From assembly GCA_963666475.2 (NCBI GenBank), contig CAXXJM010000001.1, positions 1,302,001-1,366,000 on the forward strand: DNA of 64,000 nucleotides. The letters run 5' to 3'. Source of the stretch: JBFHIZ01 sp963666475 (GTDB lineage: Bacteria > Bacillota > Clostridia > Lachnospirales > Lachnospiraceae). Under the pieces are notes generated by a model. It searched no databases. It was not told where the DNA came from and was given only the letters and a program-made list of their open reading frames with translations. Position 1 is the first letter of the stretch, and every line of letters starts with the position of its first letter. Below are positions 1 to 8,332 of the stretch, in pieces. The translations under genes and the position numbers were made by a program.

Positions 1-2
1 CT

Positions 3-827
3 CCGCACTTAGACAAAGACGCAAATAAAAAAACTGAATATGATCTTCAAAAAGAATGCCTTCCAATTCTTTCACATTTAGAAAAAAATTTAAATGAAGA
101 ATTTCATCTCTTAACATCCATTTCTGAGGACCTTGAACTAGATGCTGAGATGATTCTTGATTATGATCTTTTTTTCTACAACTGTGATATGCCTGAACTC
201 ATTGGTCTCGATAGTGCAATGATTAGTTCGCCTCGTATTGACAACGTTGCTTCCGTTGCCGCTTTGACCGATATCATCAAAAATGTAAAGAATCCGAATG
301 CGATCTCGTTTGTCGCTTTTTTTGATCACGAAGAAATCGGTAGCCGCTCGAACCGCGGTGCCGACTCTGTATTATTATCTAATTTACTTGAAAAAATTGT
401 GACCAGTTTAGGTATGGATCGCTCTGCTTTCTTTGATCTTCAAGCTAGTGGCTTTCTACTGTCCGTTGATGGTGCACATTCCATTCATCCAAATTACACG
501 GAAAAAAGTGACCCTTTAAATGAAGTCATTATGGGAAATGGACCAGCAATAAAATCCAGTGCTACTCAGCGTTACCTCACTGACAGTGAATCAACTGCTT
601 TCATTCTCAAACTATGCAAGGAATACTCCATCCCTTATCAACGCCAGGTCAATCGTTCTGGTATGCCAGGTGGTTCAACACTTGGTCCAATCTCGGTAAG
701 TTACCTACCGATGAAAGGAATCGATTTGGGAATTCCAATGCTTGCTATGCATTCTTCCAGAGAACTTGCATATAAATCAGATTACGAAAATCTCAAAAAA
801 CTAGTCTCTTCCTTTTATCAAGCGTAA
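3..827 (+). CDS. apeB: M18 family aminopeptidase, 3' part (5' end outside the window)
   Basis: Cytosolic zinc aminopeptidase of the M18 (aspartyl aminopeptidase) family, removing N-terminal residues from peptides. The frame is open from base 3, so the N-terminal part lies left of the window; the first in-frame ATG (150) is internal, because M18-like residues (PHLDKDANK) precede it. Metal-site regions of the family are visible: SPRIDN, the FFDHEEIGS glutamate pair, SVDGAHSIHPN and the C-terminal LAMHSSRE histidine. The C-terminus is intact and is followed at once by a bidirectional terminator shared with the convergent gene. The family call is firm; substrate preference cannot be read from the sequence. 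Confidence 0.93.
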   Translation, partial: PHLDKDANKKTEYDLQKECLPILSHLEKNLNEEFHLLTSISEDLELDAEMILDYDLFFYNCDMPELIGLDSAMISSPRIDNVASVAALTDIIKNVKNPNAISFVAFFDHEEIGSRSNRGADSVLLSNLLEKIVTSLGMDRSAFFDLQASGFLLSVDGAHSIHPNYTEKSDPLNEVIMGNGPAIKSSATQRYLTDSESTAFILKLCKEYSIPYQRQVNRSGMPGGSTLGPISVSYLPMKGIDLGIPMLAMHSSRELAYKSDYENLKKLVSSFYQA

Positions 828-834
828 TCAAAAA

Positions 835-868
835 AATCCCCAGTAAATTAATTATTTTACTGGGGATT
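835..868. terminator. Bidirectional intrinsic terminator between convergent genes
   Basis: A 13-bp perfect inverted repeat (835-847 with 856-868, core TCCCCAGTAAA) with A/T-rich flanks on both sides, between the aminopeptidase gene (+) and the YgiQ-type gene (-). Confidence 0.85.
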
Positions 869-870
869 TC

Positions 871-2817
871 TTATCTGCTTTTCTTTTTTCTATTTCTATT
901 ATTATTTGTAGCTTTACTCCCTGTTGTTTCCTTTTTATCCTTTCCGGTCTTCCTACTATTGCTTTGCTCTTTTCTATTGGTTTTCCTGTTTTTTTCGGTT
1001 TTGTCTGATTTTTCTTTTTTAACAGGTGGTTCAGGTCGAATCAAACAAGTGGCTTTATATCCGATTAAATCTTTCCGATTTGCTAGTATAAGCGCCTCTT
1101 TTACCAACTCATAATTCTTTGGATTACGATATTGAATCAAAGCTCTCTGCATTGCCTTCTCTTTAATCGTCTTCGGAACATAGACCGGTCTTCCATCTCT
1201 TGGATCCACACCTGTATAATACATAACGGTTGCAAGTGTTGATGGCGTAGGATAAAAGTCAGATACTTGCTCTGGCATATATCCAAGATCTCGTACGTAT
1301 TCTGCAAGTTTTATTGCATCATGAAGTGTAGACCCTGGGTGCGAAGCGATCAAATAAGGGACAACATACTGTTCTTTTCCTAACCTTTGATTTACTTTGT
1401 CAAATCGACTGACAAACTTCTGATATACTTCTTTTCCAGGTTTCCCCATTTTCTGTAAAACGCGGTCCGAAACGTGCTCTGGTGCAACTCTAAGCTGACC
1501 ACTAATATGATGTTTGCACAGTTCTTCCAAGAAACGTTCTGAAGGATCCGCCATCACATAATCAAATCGAATACCGGACCGAATAAACACTTTTTTTACC
1601 TTTGGAAGTTCTCGAATTGCTCTTAATACATCGATATATTCCTTATGATCTACTTTTAAATGTTCGCATGGTTCCGGAAATAAACATTGTTTTTTCTTAC
1701 AGACCCCTTTTGTTAATTGCTTTTCGCATGATGGGAATCGAAAATTCGCAGTCGGTCCACCTACGTCATGTATGTATCCCTTAAAGTCGTTTGCATTCGT
1801 CATATCCTCAGCTTCAGTAAGCATGGATTGTTTACTTCTAGTCTGTACAATTCTTCCTTGATGAAAAGTAATGGCACAAAAACTACAGCCACCAAAGCAT
1901 CCTCTATTGGATGTAATGGAAAATTTTATTTCTGAAATTGCAGGCACCCCACCCAATTTTTCGTATACTGGATGATAGGAATTCATATAAGGTAACGCAT
2001 AAACATCATCCATTTCTTGCATGGTAAGTGGTTTTGCAGGTGGATTCTGGACAACAAAAATATGGTCTGGGTATGACTCCAGAAGGGTACGGCCTGAAAA
2101 TGGATCCGTGTTTTCATATTGAATCATGAACGACTTTGCATACTCATTCTTATCTTGTTTTACATCTTCAAAAGAAGGTAAAATCTCTGGTCGATATGCC
2201 AGACTTTCATCTTTCGTCTTATATACGGTTCCTGCAACATAGGTTAGATCATGAATTTGAATTCCTGATGCAAGTGCATCTGCAATCTCGATAATTGCAT
2301 GTTCTCCCATCCCATAGATTAATAGATCTGCAGTACTGTCTAGTAGCACGGATCTCTTCATGCTGTTTGACCAGTAATCATAATGTGCCAGCCTTCTTAA
2401 TGATGCTTCAATCCCTCCTAAAATTATCGGAGTATCTTTATACATCTTACGCAAAAGATTGCCATATACTACTGTAGCATGGTCCGGTCTCAGATTCATT
2501 TCTCCTCCTGGCGAATAAGCATCCGTCTGACGATGCTTTTTGGACGAGGTATAGTGATTCACCATTGAATCCATATTTCCTGAAGAAACCAAGAATGCAT
2601 ACTTTGGTGCACCAAATATTGTGACACTTTGATCATCTTTCCAATCAGGCTGTGCGATGACCCCAACCGAATATCCATGCGCTTCCAGTATTCTGGTAAT
2701 GATTGCAATACCAAAAGATGGATGATCCACATATGCGTCTCCAGATACAAATATAAAATCAAATTGTGTAATTCCTTGTTCTTTCATTTCTTGAACAGTC
2801 ATTGGTAAATAACTCAT
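871..2817 (-). CDS. YgiQ-family radical SAM protein
   Basis: Radical S-adenosylmethionine protein of the YgiQ/UPF0313 family, of unknown reaction, about 648 residues as usual for the family. The N-terminal third is a B12-binding-like alpha/beta region (FDFIFVSGDAYVDHPSFG near residue 19). The [4Fe-4S]/SAM motif is the CxxxCxxC in RGCFGGCSFCAITFHQGR near residue 305. The last 50 or so residues are a low-complexity tail rich in Lys, Arg, Asn and Ser, which suggests RNA or other polyanion contact (inference). The start is supported by an AGAGG ribosome site. It is single, convergent with the aminopeptidase gene and downstream of the DUF4153 gene. Confidence 0.93.
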   Translation of the reverse strand: MSYLPMTVQEMKEQGITQFDFIFVSGDAYVDHPSFGIAIITRILEAHGYSVGVIAQPDWKDDQSVTIFGAPKYAFLVSSGNMDSMVNHYTSSKKHRQTDAYSPGGEMNLRPDHATVVYGNLLRKMYKDTPIILGGIEASLRRLAHYDYWSNSMKRSVLLDSTADLLIYGMGEHAIIEIADALASGIQIHDLTYVAGTVYKTKDESLAYRPEILPSFEDVKQDKNEYAKSFMIQYENTDPFSGRTLLESYPDHIFVVQNPPAKPLTMQEMDDVYALPYMNSYHPVYEKLGGVPAISEIKFSITSNRGCFGGCSFCAITFHQGRIVQTRSKQSMLTEAEDMTNANDFKGYIHDVGGPTANFRFPSCEKQLTKGVCKKKQCLFPEPCEHLKVDHKEYIDVLRAIRELPKVKKVFIRSGIRFDYVMADPSERFLEELCKHHISGQLRVAPEHVSDRVLQKMGKPGKEVYQKFVSRFDKVNQRLGKEQYVVPYLIASHPGSTLHDAIKLAEYVRDLGYMPEQVSDFYPTPSTLATVMYYTGVDPRDGRPVYVPKTIKEKAMQRALIQYRNPKNYELVKEALILANRKDLIGYKATCLIRPEPPVKKEKSDKTEKNRKTNRKEQSNSRKTGKDKKETTGSKATNNNRNRKKKSR

Positions 2818-2851
2818 AAAAATCCTCTTTCATATGATCTATTATTAAAAC

Positions 2852-4705
2852 TCATTTTTTTTCTTTGATTAAGATCGTACTACCTTCCATATTATAATGA
2901 ATCTGGTCCACGGATGGATCAACATAGATTCCAACATAATCAAAAATTACTAACAGTTCAAATTCTTCCGTTTCGATCAGGTAGCTCATATCTTCGACCG
3001 GCACTTGCGTCATGTCGTTTTCAACCATTGTATATTTTTCTAGGATATGATCCATGAGCGGTCGAAAAGATGTTTTGACCACCGTTATTTCACCTTCGTT
3101 TACTTCCAATGAAGGTAAATCATCCTCCGCATACGAGTCCCAAAAAATCGTATACGAATGTCCATTTGCTTGAAAGGTAATTGGCTCGTTATCGGCAATA
3201 TAATAACGAACATCCACCATTTGCCCATACCCTTCTATATTGATTACCTCAGTGGAAATGCTAAGACTTAAATTCAGAACCTCCCGATCTGAAGTTAAGT
3301 AAGCTACTTCCGATTCATATGTTTGAGAAAATCCGTAGGTTTCTAAAAACGTAGTGCTTTGTAATGCCTGTTCATCCAACCATCCCGGAAGTTTCTGAAT
3401 TTCCCCGTTTCTAATATATCCAACTGCTTCTGTGATAGCTATTTTTGTATCTTCTGAAACTTCTTTTGAAGCATTTTGTATCTTCCCATCAATCAGCATA
3501 TCTTCAGCAATCAGTATATTCTCCAACCTATGCATCTGAAATCGATAAGGAATAGAGTGATATCCCAAGAATGGAAATACGCTAATCAGCGCGAGTGCTG
3601 CAATGACTACAAAAATAAATTCTTGCGCTTTTGCTTTCATGAATAAGAGCAAAAGAATCGAAATCAAAGACCCACACCATGTTAATGCAAAAACATATAC
3701 ATCTGGAGTTACACTATGATTGTATATCTGCTGAATCAGTGCCCACCCTTCAGCGATAAGAATTATGATGGCTGCGATTGGATACAGTTTTCGATACCAA
3801 ATTGCCAATGCATGTTCCTCATGTGTCACAAAAATATACAGCCAAATGCCTGCAACGGAATATATGGTAGAAATTGTCACCAGTTGTTGAAATGCGGTCT
3901 GTATGCCAGAAAAAATGATTCTGGCCGTCCATAATAACAAGACCACCGTAAGTGCAAATACAATCGGAATGATAATATAGTTCAATAATACTTTGATAAA
4001 CTTTGGTATTTCCTGAGAAGGTTTCAAGTGCTCATCTACGGAATCTTTTTCAAAATCTGGGAAATACCCTACAAATAAAGTAAACATAACAAATCCGCTA
4101 ATCGTAGCCAGATACATATAAACCTTCTCTGTCATATTGGAATAGAGCAAGGCCTGCACTACCCCTGCAATACCGGATGTACCAGCAAATAGAACGCTCC
4201 CATAGATTAATGCAATAAAAAAAGCCTTGTGCACCATAAAAAAACTCTTCGCAAGATCTGTTTCTTTAGATGACCTACCAGCTATCACAAGAAATGCTAA
4301 CATAAAAATCAACATTCCCATTAAAACACGCAATATAGAGAGTTGGGTTAATTGTTGATACCTTCTTGTAAGATCATTGGTTCCGCCAAATACATAGAGA
4401 AGAACTCCAGTTAACAAAGTAATTATTAGAACTAATAAAAACGAAATATACTTTGTTTTCTTTTGATTACAGATACTTTTTTCTCCTGCTGTAAAACTCA
4501 ACCCGGCTATTGCTCCAAATGCCAAGGTAAAGTGCAATGTATTAAAAAGGAAATTCCATTGTTCCTGTGCTACCCAATCAAGCTGTATACGAATTCCTGT
4601 TACTACAGCAAACAAAAAGGCACATGAAATAGTAAATGGAAATCTTTTATATGCCGAAATTGCATAGAAAAAAGTTTTCTTTAATGACGTTTGAAATGTT
4701 GCCAT
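2852..4705 (-). CDS. DUF4153 polytopic membrane protein
   Basis: Integral membrane protein of the DUF4153 family, function unknown. About ten hydrophobic segments fill residues 20-400, followed by the family's conserved YRFQMHRLENIL region and a soluble C-terminal domain of about 190 residues that is probably extracytoplasmic. A start nine codons upstream exists, but a strong AGGAGG site sits at the right distance before the ATG at 4705 (MATFQT), so I use that (617 aa). A TATAAT-like -10 box lies at 4750-4755, with no convincing -35. The gene ends 34 bp before the YgiQ-type gene, so the two could be co-transcribed. Confidence 0.85.
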   Translation of the reverse strand: MATFQTSLKKTFFYAISAYKRFPFTISCAFLFAVVTGIRIQLDWVAQEQWNFLFNTLHFTLAFGAIAGLSFTAGEKSICNQKKTKYISFLLVLIITLLTGVLLYVFGGTNDLTRRYQQLTQLSILRVLMGMLIFMLAFLVIAGRSSKETDLAKSFFMVHKAFFIALIYGSVLFAGTSGIAGVVQALLYSNMTEKVYMYLATISGFVMFTLFVGYFPDFEKDSVDEHLKPSQEIPKFIKVLLNYIIIPIVFALTVVLLLWTARIIFSGIQTAFQQLVTISTIYSVAGIWLYIFVTHEEHALAIWYRKLYPIAAIIILIAEGWALIQQIYNHSVTPDVYVFALTWCGSLISILLLLFMKAKAQEFIFVVIAALALISVFPFLGYHSIPYRFQMHRLENILIAEDMLIDGKIQNASKEVSEDTKIAITEAVGYIRNGEIQKLPGWLDEQALQSTTFLETYGFSQTYESEVAYLTSDREVLNLSLSISTEVINIEGYGQMVDVRYYIADNEPITFQANGHSYTIFWDSYAEDDLPSLEVNEGEITVVKTSFRPLMDHILEKYTMVENDMTQVPVEDMSYLIETEEFELLVIFDYVGIYVDPSVDQIHYNMEGSTILIKEKK

Positions 4706-4839
4706 AATTCCTACCTCCTTCGAGATATACATATACTTCTTATGGTTCTATTATACACCCATTTTATAATAAGTACTATGAATCAAAATTTTTACTCTCC
4801 TTGTACCATGAAGTCGCTGTGGTACATGGGAATTCTAAC

Positions 4840-5212
4840 ATGAATCTTGAGGTTTATTCTTGGACTCTTTTGCGTTTGTTCTATGATTCTTGAGGTTTAT
4901 CTTGGTTTCTTGTGCGTTTCCCATCATCTGGATGTAAATTCATTTATTTTGGGCAATTATAGATACTTTTTCGATGATATACCCCATATACTTACAAAAG
5001 GTTCATATCTCATAGAAGAACTTATATCTTTTCTATGCGTTTGGACAAATCGAATTATTTTGAAGCAGATTCTGTCCAAAGCATTCTTATTTTTGGACAG
5101 AATTATTATAAAAAGCTTCAGAATGCCCAAAATCCAACATCAAACGTTCATGCATATCATATATCTGTTCATTTGGGCAGATATTCATGACTTTTGTTTA
5201 AATTGCCTAAAA
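4840..5212. other. Non-coding AT-rich stretch with decayed repeats
   Basis: No credible gene. It holds an imperfect direct repeat (TTGAGGTTTAT, near 4847 and 4889), a 12-bp perfect inverted repeat (ATTCTGTCCAAA at 5069-5080 with its complement at 5092-5103, loop 11) and TGCCCAAA/TTTGGGCA pairs. A 137-codon frame from a TTG has no ribosome site and runs into the repeat element to its right. Confidence 0.5.
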
Positions 5213-5389
5213 GCATCCCTCTTCGGGGATTCTGAACCCATGGGGTTCGCCTCCGCCTGATGCTACCTAAATAAAAATGACACCACTCTTCGAATATTCT
5301 TTTCACTCGCATCCCTCATTGGGGATTCTGAACCCATGGGGTTCGCCTCCGCCTGATGCTACCTAAATAAAAATGACACCACTCTTCGA
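5213..5389. repeat. Tandem 81-bp structured repeat (two copies)
   Basis: Copy 1 is 5213-5293 and copy 2 is 5309-5389; 79 of 81 positions agree, with a 15-bp spacer. Each unit contains GCATC/GATGC outer arms, an ATCCC/GGGAT hairpin and a GAACCC-ATG-GGGTTC hairpin. The two differences between copies fall in the ATCCC hairpin loop. The right part of each unit includes the left arm of the tRNA-operon terminator; only copy 2 is followed by the matching right arm. It looks like a duplicated terminator-associated element, possibly a dispersed intergenic repeat. Confidence 0.8.
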
Positions 5390-5403
5390 GTGATGTCATT
5401 TTT
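5369..5403 (-). terminator. Terminator of the six-tRNA operon
   Basis: Stem AAAAATGACACCACT (5369-5383) with its near-complement 5389-5403, loop CTTCG, one G.T pair. It gives a U-run on the minus strand six bases after tRNA-Lys. Confidence 0.8.
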
Positions 5404-5408
5404 ATTAA

Positions 5409-5481
5409 TGAGACATCGGGGATTCGAACCCCGGACAACTTGATTAAAAGTCAAGTGCTCTACCAACTGAGCTAATATCCC
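5409..5481 (-). tRNA. tRNA-Lys (TTT)
   Basis: Cloverleaf on the minus strand, loop CTTTTAA, acceptor GGGATAT/ATGTCTC with discriminator A; CCA not encoded. Last gene of the six-tRNA operon. Confidence 0.95.
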
Positions 5482-5537
5482 ATATTTTATTTCTGCTTGC
5501 ACATTCACATGTACATATTATGAAGTAAGACTTCAAA

Positions 5538-5609
5538 CAGGGCTAGCAAGATTCGAACTTGCGAATGCAGCAGTCAAAGTGCTGTGCCTTACCGCTTGGC
5601 GATAGCCCT
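5538..5609 (-). tRNA. tRNA-Gln (TTG)
   Basis: Loop CTTTGAC gives anticodon TTG; acceptor AGGGCTA/TAGCCCT, discriminator G; D-arm sequence typical of tRNA-Gln. CCA not encoded. Confidence 0.95.
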
Positions 5610-5633
5610 TCGATAATTTTTGCTATATAGCAG

Positions 5634-5708
5634 GGTGGATAAAGGGACTTGAACCCTTGATCTCCAGAATCACAATCTGGCGTGTTAACCAACTACACTA
5701 TACCCACC
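5634..5708 (-). tRNA. tRNA-His (GTG)
   Basis: Anticodon GTG; the extra 5' G (-1) pairing with C73, the histidine identity element, is encoded (bases 5708 and 5634). CCA not encoded. Confidence 0.95.
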
Positions 5709-5731
5709 ATACGTGTAATTTAATTACACAA

Positions 5732-5805
<74 letters not shown>

Positions 5806-5835
5806 ACAATTTTTAGATTTTATCTAAAAATAAAA

Positions 5836-5906
5836 AGCGGGTGATGGGAATCGAACCCACGTATCTAGCTTGGAAGGCTAGTGTTCTACCATTGAACTAC
5901 ACCCGC
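5836..5906 (-). tRNA. tRNA-Gly (TCC)
   Basis: Anticodon TCC, short 71-nt form, acceptor GCGGGTG pairing with CACCCGC, discriminator T. Confidence 0.95.
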
Positions 5907-5923
5907 ATATCATTTGTTGCAAG

Positions 5924-5998
5924 TCGGGGTGACAGGATTCGAACCTGCGACCTCCTGGTCCCAAACCAGGCGCTCTAGCCAAGCTGAGCCACACCCCG
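5924..5998 (-). tRNA. tRNA-Pro (TGG)
   Basis: Loop TTTGGGA, anticodon TGG; acceptor CGGGGTG/CACCCCG. First gene of the six-tRNA operon, about 40 bases downstream of its promoter. Confidence 0.95.
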
Positions 5999-6039
5999 TT
6001 GTGTCTTGAACAAGTGCTTTTGTTCGTGACGCAAGTAAT

Positions 6040-6068
6040 ATTATATAATAGAGAATCGCTTGTGTCAA
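6040..6068 (-). promoter_or_regulatory. Consensus promoter of the six-tRNA operon
   Basis: On the minus strand TTGACA (6063-6068), a 17-bp spacer and TATAAT (6040-6045): a perfect sigma-A consensus. An A-rich tract lies upstream of -35. The segment upstream closely matches the promoter of the rRNA operon at 17606-17634. Confidence 0.92.
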
Positions 6069-6120
6069 CAACTTTTTCAAACTTTTTTTAAATCGCTGAA
6101 ACCCTTGATTTTACTGGCTT

Positions 6121-6606
6121 TCAGGAGGTTATGTGATTTATTTCGAAAGAAATTTTTCCAAAATCATCAATTGTCATGATGCAATAGGAAGGTTGTTTTC
6201 CTTCCTGCCTTGGATACGAAATACTTCCCGGATTAACTGCTGTGATTTCTTCGCTTTGATCAATTAATGGTCTATGAGAGTGTCCAAAAAAAACCATGTC
6301 AAACCCTCTTGAAATAGCTTCACGTTTAATTTCCGAATTGTCCAATGAAACATAATAATAATGTCCATGAGTAATTAATACTTTTTTTTGCCCAATCATT
6401 GTTTCAATCTCTCTTGGCAAATCCACAAAATAATCATTATTCCCCTGTACTGCCAATAATGGGCAATCACAATAAGCCTCAATTAAATCCAATCCCCGTT
6501 CGACATCACCACAATGAATAATCAAATCAAATGGATTTTCTTTTTGGATTACTTCTATCAAATTATCATGTTTATTATGAGTGTCACTTACTATTAATAT
6601 TTTCAT
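6121..6606 (-). CDS. YfcE/MJ0936-type metallophosphoesterase
   Basis: Calcineurin-like phosphodiesterase of about 161 residues, the usual length for the small YfcE/MJ0936 family, which cleaves phosphodiesters with a di-metal centre. Metal-binding motifs are in order: SDTHNKH (D and H at the N-terminus), HCGDVE, GNND, LITHGH and FFGHSHRP. No signal peptide, so cytosolic. It follows rdgB by 12 bp and ends a four-gene operon; this pairing with RdgB is common in clostridia. The true substrate is unknown. A weak hairpin overlapping the stop codon (6096-6124) may act as terminator. Confidence 0.93.
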   Translation of the reverse strand: MKILIVSDTHNKHDNLIEVIQKENPFDLIIHCGDVERGLDLIEAYCDCPLLAVQGNNDYFVDLPREIETMIGQKKVLITHGHYYYVSLDNSEIKREAISRGFDMVFFGHSHRPLIDQSEEITAVNPGSISYPRQEGKQPSYCIMTIDDFGKISFEINHITS

Positions 6607-6618
6607 ATATATTCCATT

Positions 6619-7221
6619 CTACATATCTTTCATATATGCAATTATCTTTTTTTTCATCTCCATCAAAGCTTTCCCACGATGACTTATTTCATTTTTTTGA
6701 TCCATATTTAATTCAGCGGTCGAAAATGTTGTGTTTGGTAGATAAAAAATAGGATCATATCCAAAACCATTCTCCCCTCTTTCTTCATATCCAATATACC
6801 CCTCAATAGTTCCCCTAGAAGTCATAATTGTTCCATCTGGAAAAATCGCCGCAATTGCACATACAAATCTTGCTGTACGAGCTTCAATTGGCACCCCATT
6901 CAATCTTTCTATAATTTTTGCATTTTTGACTCTGTATGAGGTATTTTCGCCCATGTAACGAGCAGAATAGATTCCAGGTTCTTTATTCAAGTAGTCCACT
7001 TCAAGACCCGAATCATCTGCTAATACAATTGCTTTTGTCTTCTCTGCAATCGCTTTTGCTTTTATGATTGCATTTTCTTCAAATGTAGCCCCATTTTCTT
7101 CGATATCAGCCTCAATAGCAGCCTCTTTCATCGATAGCACAGGAATTTTCAAATCTGACAAAATGAGTCGTATTTCACGCATTTTTCCTTCGTTGCCAGT
7201 CGCAAATACTATTTGATTCAT
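6619..7221 (-). CDS. rdgB: RdgB/HAM1 XTP/dITP diphosphatase
   Basis: Hydrolyses non-canonical purine triphosphates (XTP, ITP, dITP) to monophosphate and PPi, keeping them out of nucleic acids. Diagnostic motifs: FATGNEGK near the N-terminus, VLADDSGLEVDYL, GIYSARYMGE, GENGFGYDPIFY and SHRGKA near the C-terminus. An upstream TTG/GTG-type extension of 15 codons would overlap the previous gene; the ATG at 7221 with an AAGAAAGG site is preferred (200 aa, normal for the family). It lies between the amidase-like gene and the phosphoesterase gene in one operon. Confidence 0.95.
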   Translation of the reverse strand: MNQIVFATGNEGKMREIRLILSDLKIPVLSMKEAAIEADIEENGATFEENAIIKAKAIAEKTKAIVLADDSGLEVDYLNKEPGIYSARYMGENTSYRVKNAKIIERLNGVPIEARTARFVCAIAAIFPDGTIMTSRGTIEGYIGYEERGENGFGYDPIFYLPNTTFSTAELNMDQKNEISHRGKALMEMKKKIIAYMKDM

Positions 7222-7265
7222 AAGTGTACCTTTCTTAAAAACAATGCAAACATTTGATTTTCGCA

Positions 7266-8315
7266 CTATTCAACTTCTATTTTCTCAATTGCCTCTAAAC
7301 TTGCAATGATCCCATTATAAATTCCCAAAGAAATCTTATTGATATATTGTTCATCGTTTAATAATTGTTGCTCTTGTTCATTCGACACATATCCAATTGA
7401 AATCTCCGCTGCCGGAATATATAATTTGGAAAGCAAAGAATTTTCTTCAGATTCTTTTATCCCTAATACAGTGGCTCTTGTTTCCTTTAAAGAATAATAC
7501 TCCAAATAATCTGCCAATTGTACATTTCCAAAAAAAGGAATGTAAAAATCCGGATTATAGTAGGTAACAATCCCGTTCAAATCTGTCTCAGGACTATTTG
7601 AAACATTCACCTCAATTAACAAATCTGCATCGGACTCGACAACAAAATCCAAAATGTCTTCCTCACTCAGTGCACTCGTTTTGGATCGAACCAAATATAC
7701 TTTCGTATTCGAATCCGAAAAAAGACTTTTCATTCGCCTTCCGACTTCGACACAAGATTCCTCCTGACTAACATCCTCAGAACCTGAAGGTATTTCTAGC
7801 CGGTCGGGAATATACATTACAATAACATGCGAGTACAATTCTTTTGGCTCCACCAACTGAATATACAAATGTCCATTTTCAATTACTGTTTGTGCTTCAA
7901 AAATACCAGTACAATTTATTTCTAAAACAATCTGATTGTCCGAATATTCCATATAACCGTCAATAACTTGACTTTCTTTTGCCTTAATATAAAAATCGGA
8001 TAGCATTTCTTCTGAAAAATTTGATATCGTCAAATAAATTCGATGTTCAATCACATCACTCTCTACTGAAATATTTTCTTCCAAAATTAGATTAGAAATT
8101 GGTACGATAAGATCAGCCTCTTCCTGATCTACAAATTGTATTTTTAATTTGTCATGATGCGAAACGGTTTCCTCACTATTCTCAGATTCCGTATAGTTAT
8201 CAAGGCTTACATAAATTTTTTCTTTATCTTTTGCAAAGATAGATACACGAAATACCACCCCAAATAAAAACAGGATGGCTATGACTGAAAAAACTCGTAG
8301 CATTCGATTATACAT
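7266..8315 (-). CDS. Amidase_3-like secreted protein lacking the catalytic residues
   Basis: A signal-anchor helix (residues 8-28) precedes an N-terminal region of about 130 residues rich in beta strand and then a C-terminal domain (about 163-340) that threads onto N-acetylmuramoyl-L-alanine amidase (Amidase_3). Landmarks are preserved in position: VIVMYIPDR where VVIDPGHGG is expected, VYLVRSKTSALS for VxLTRxxD, ADLLIEVNVSN for ADLFISIHxN, and IPAAEISIGYVSN for the VPAVLVExGFxSN block. The zinc histidines and the catalytic glutamate (Ser306 in its place) are missing, so hydrolysis is unlikely; a binding or regulatory role at the wall is inferred. An AMIN-like role for the N-terminal region is possible but unproven. 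Ribosome site GGAG. Confidence 0.7.
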   Translation of the reverse strand: MYNRMLRVFSVIAILFLFGVVFRVSIFAKDKEKIYVSLDNYTESENSEETVSHHDKLKIQFVDQEEADLIVPISNLILEENISVESDVIEHRIYLTISNFSEEMLSDFYIKAKESQVIDGYMEYSDNQIVLEINCTGIFEAQTVIENGHLYIQLVEPKELYSHVIVMYIPDRLEIPSGSEDVSQEESCVEVGRRMKSLFSDSNTKVYLVRSKTSALSEEDILDFVVESDADLLIEVNVSNSPETDLNGIVTYYNPDFYIPFFGNVQLADYLEYYSLKETRATVLGIKESEENSLLSKLYIPAAEISIGYVSNEQEQQLLNDEQYINKISLGIYNGIIASLEAIEKIEVE

Positions 8316-8332
8316 CTTATTTCTCCATTCGT

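Noticed and set aside
4847..5260. Open frame of 137 codons on the plus strand
   Set aside because: Starts at TTG without a ribosome site, contains internal repeats, and ends inside the duplicated structured element; no protein-like conservation signal.
7222..7266. 15-codon N-terminal extension of RdgB
   Set aside because: It would overlap the previous gene's end and lacks a ribosome site; the ATG at 7221 matches the family's start.
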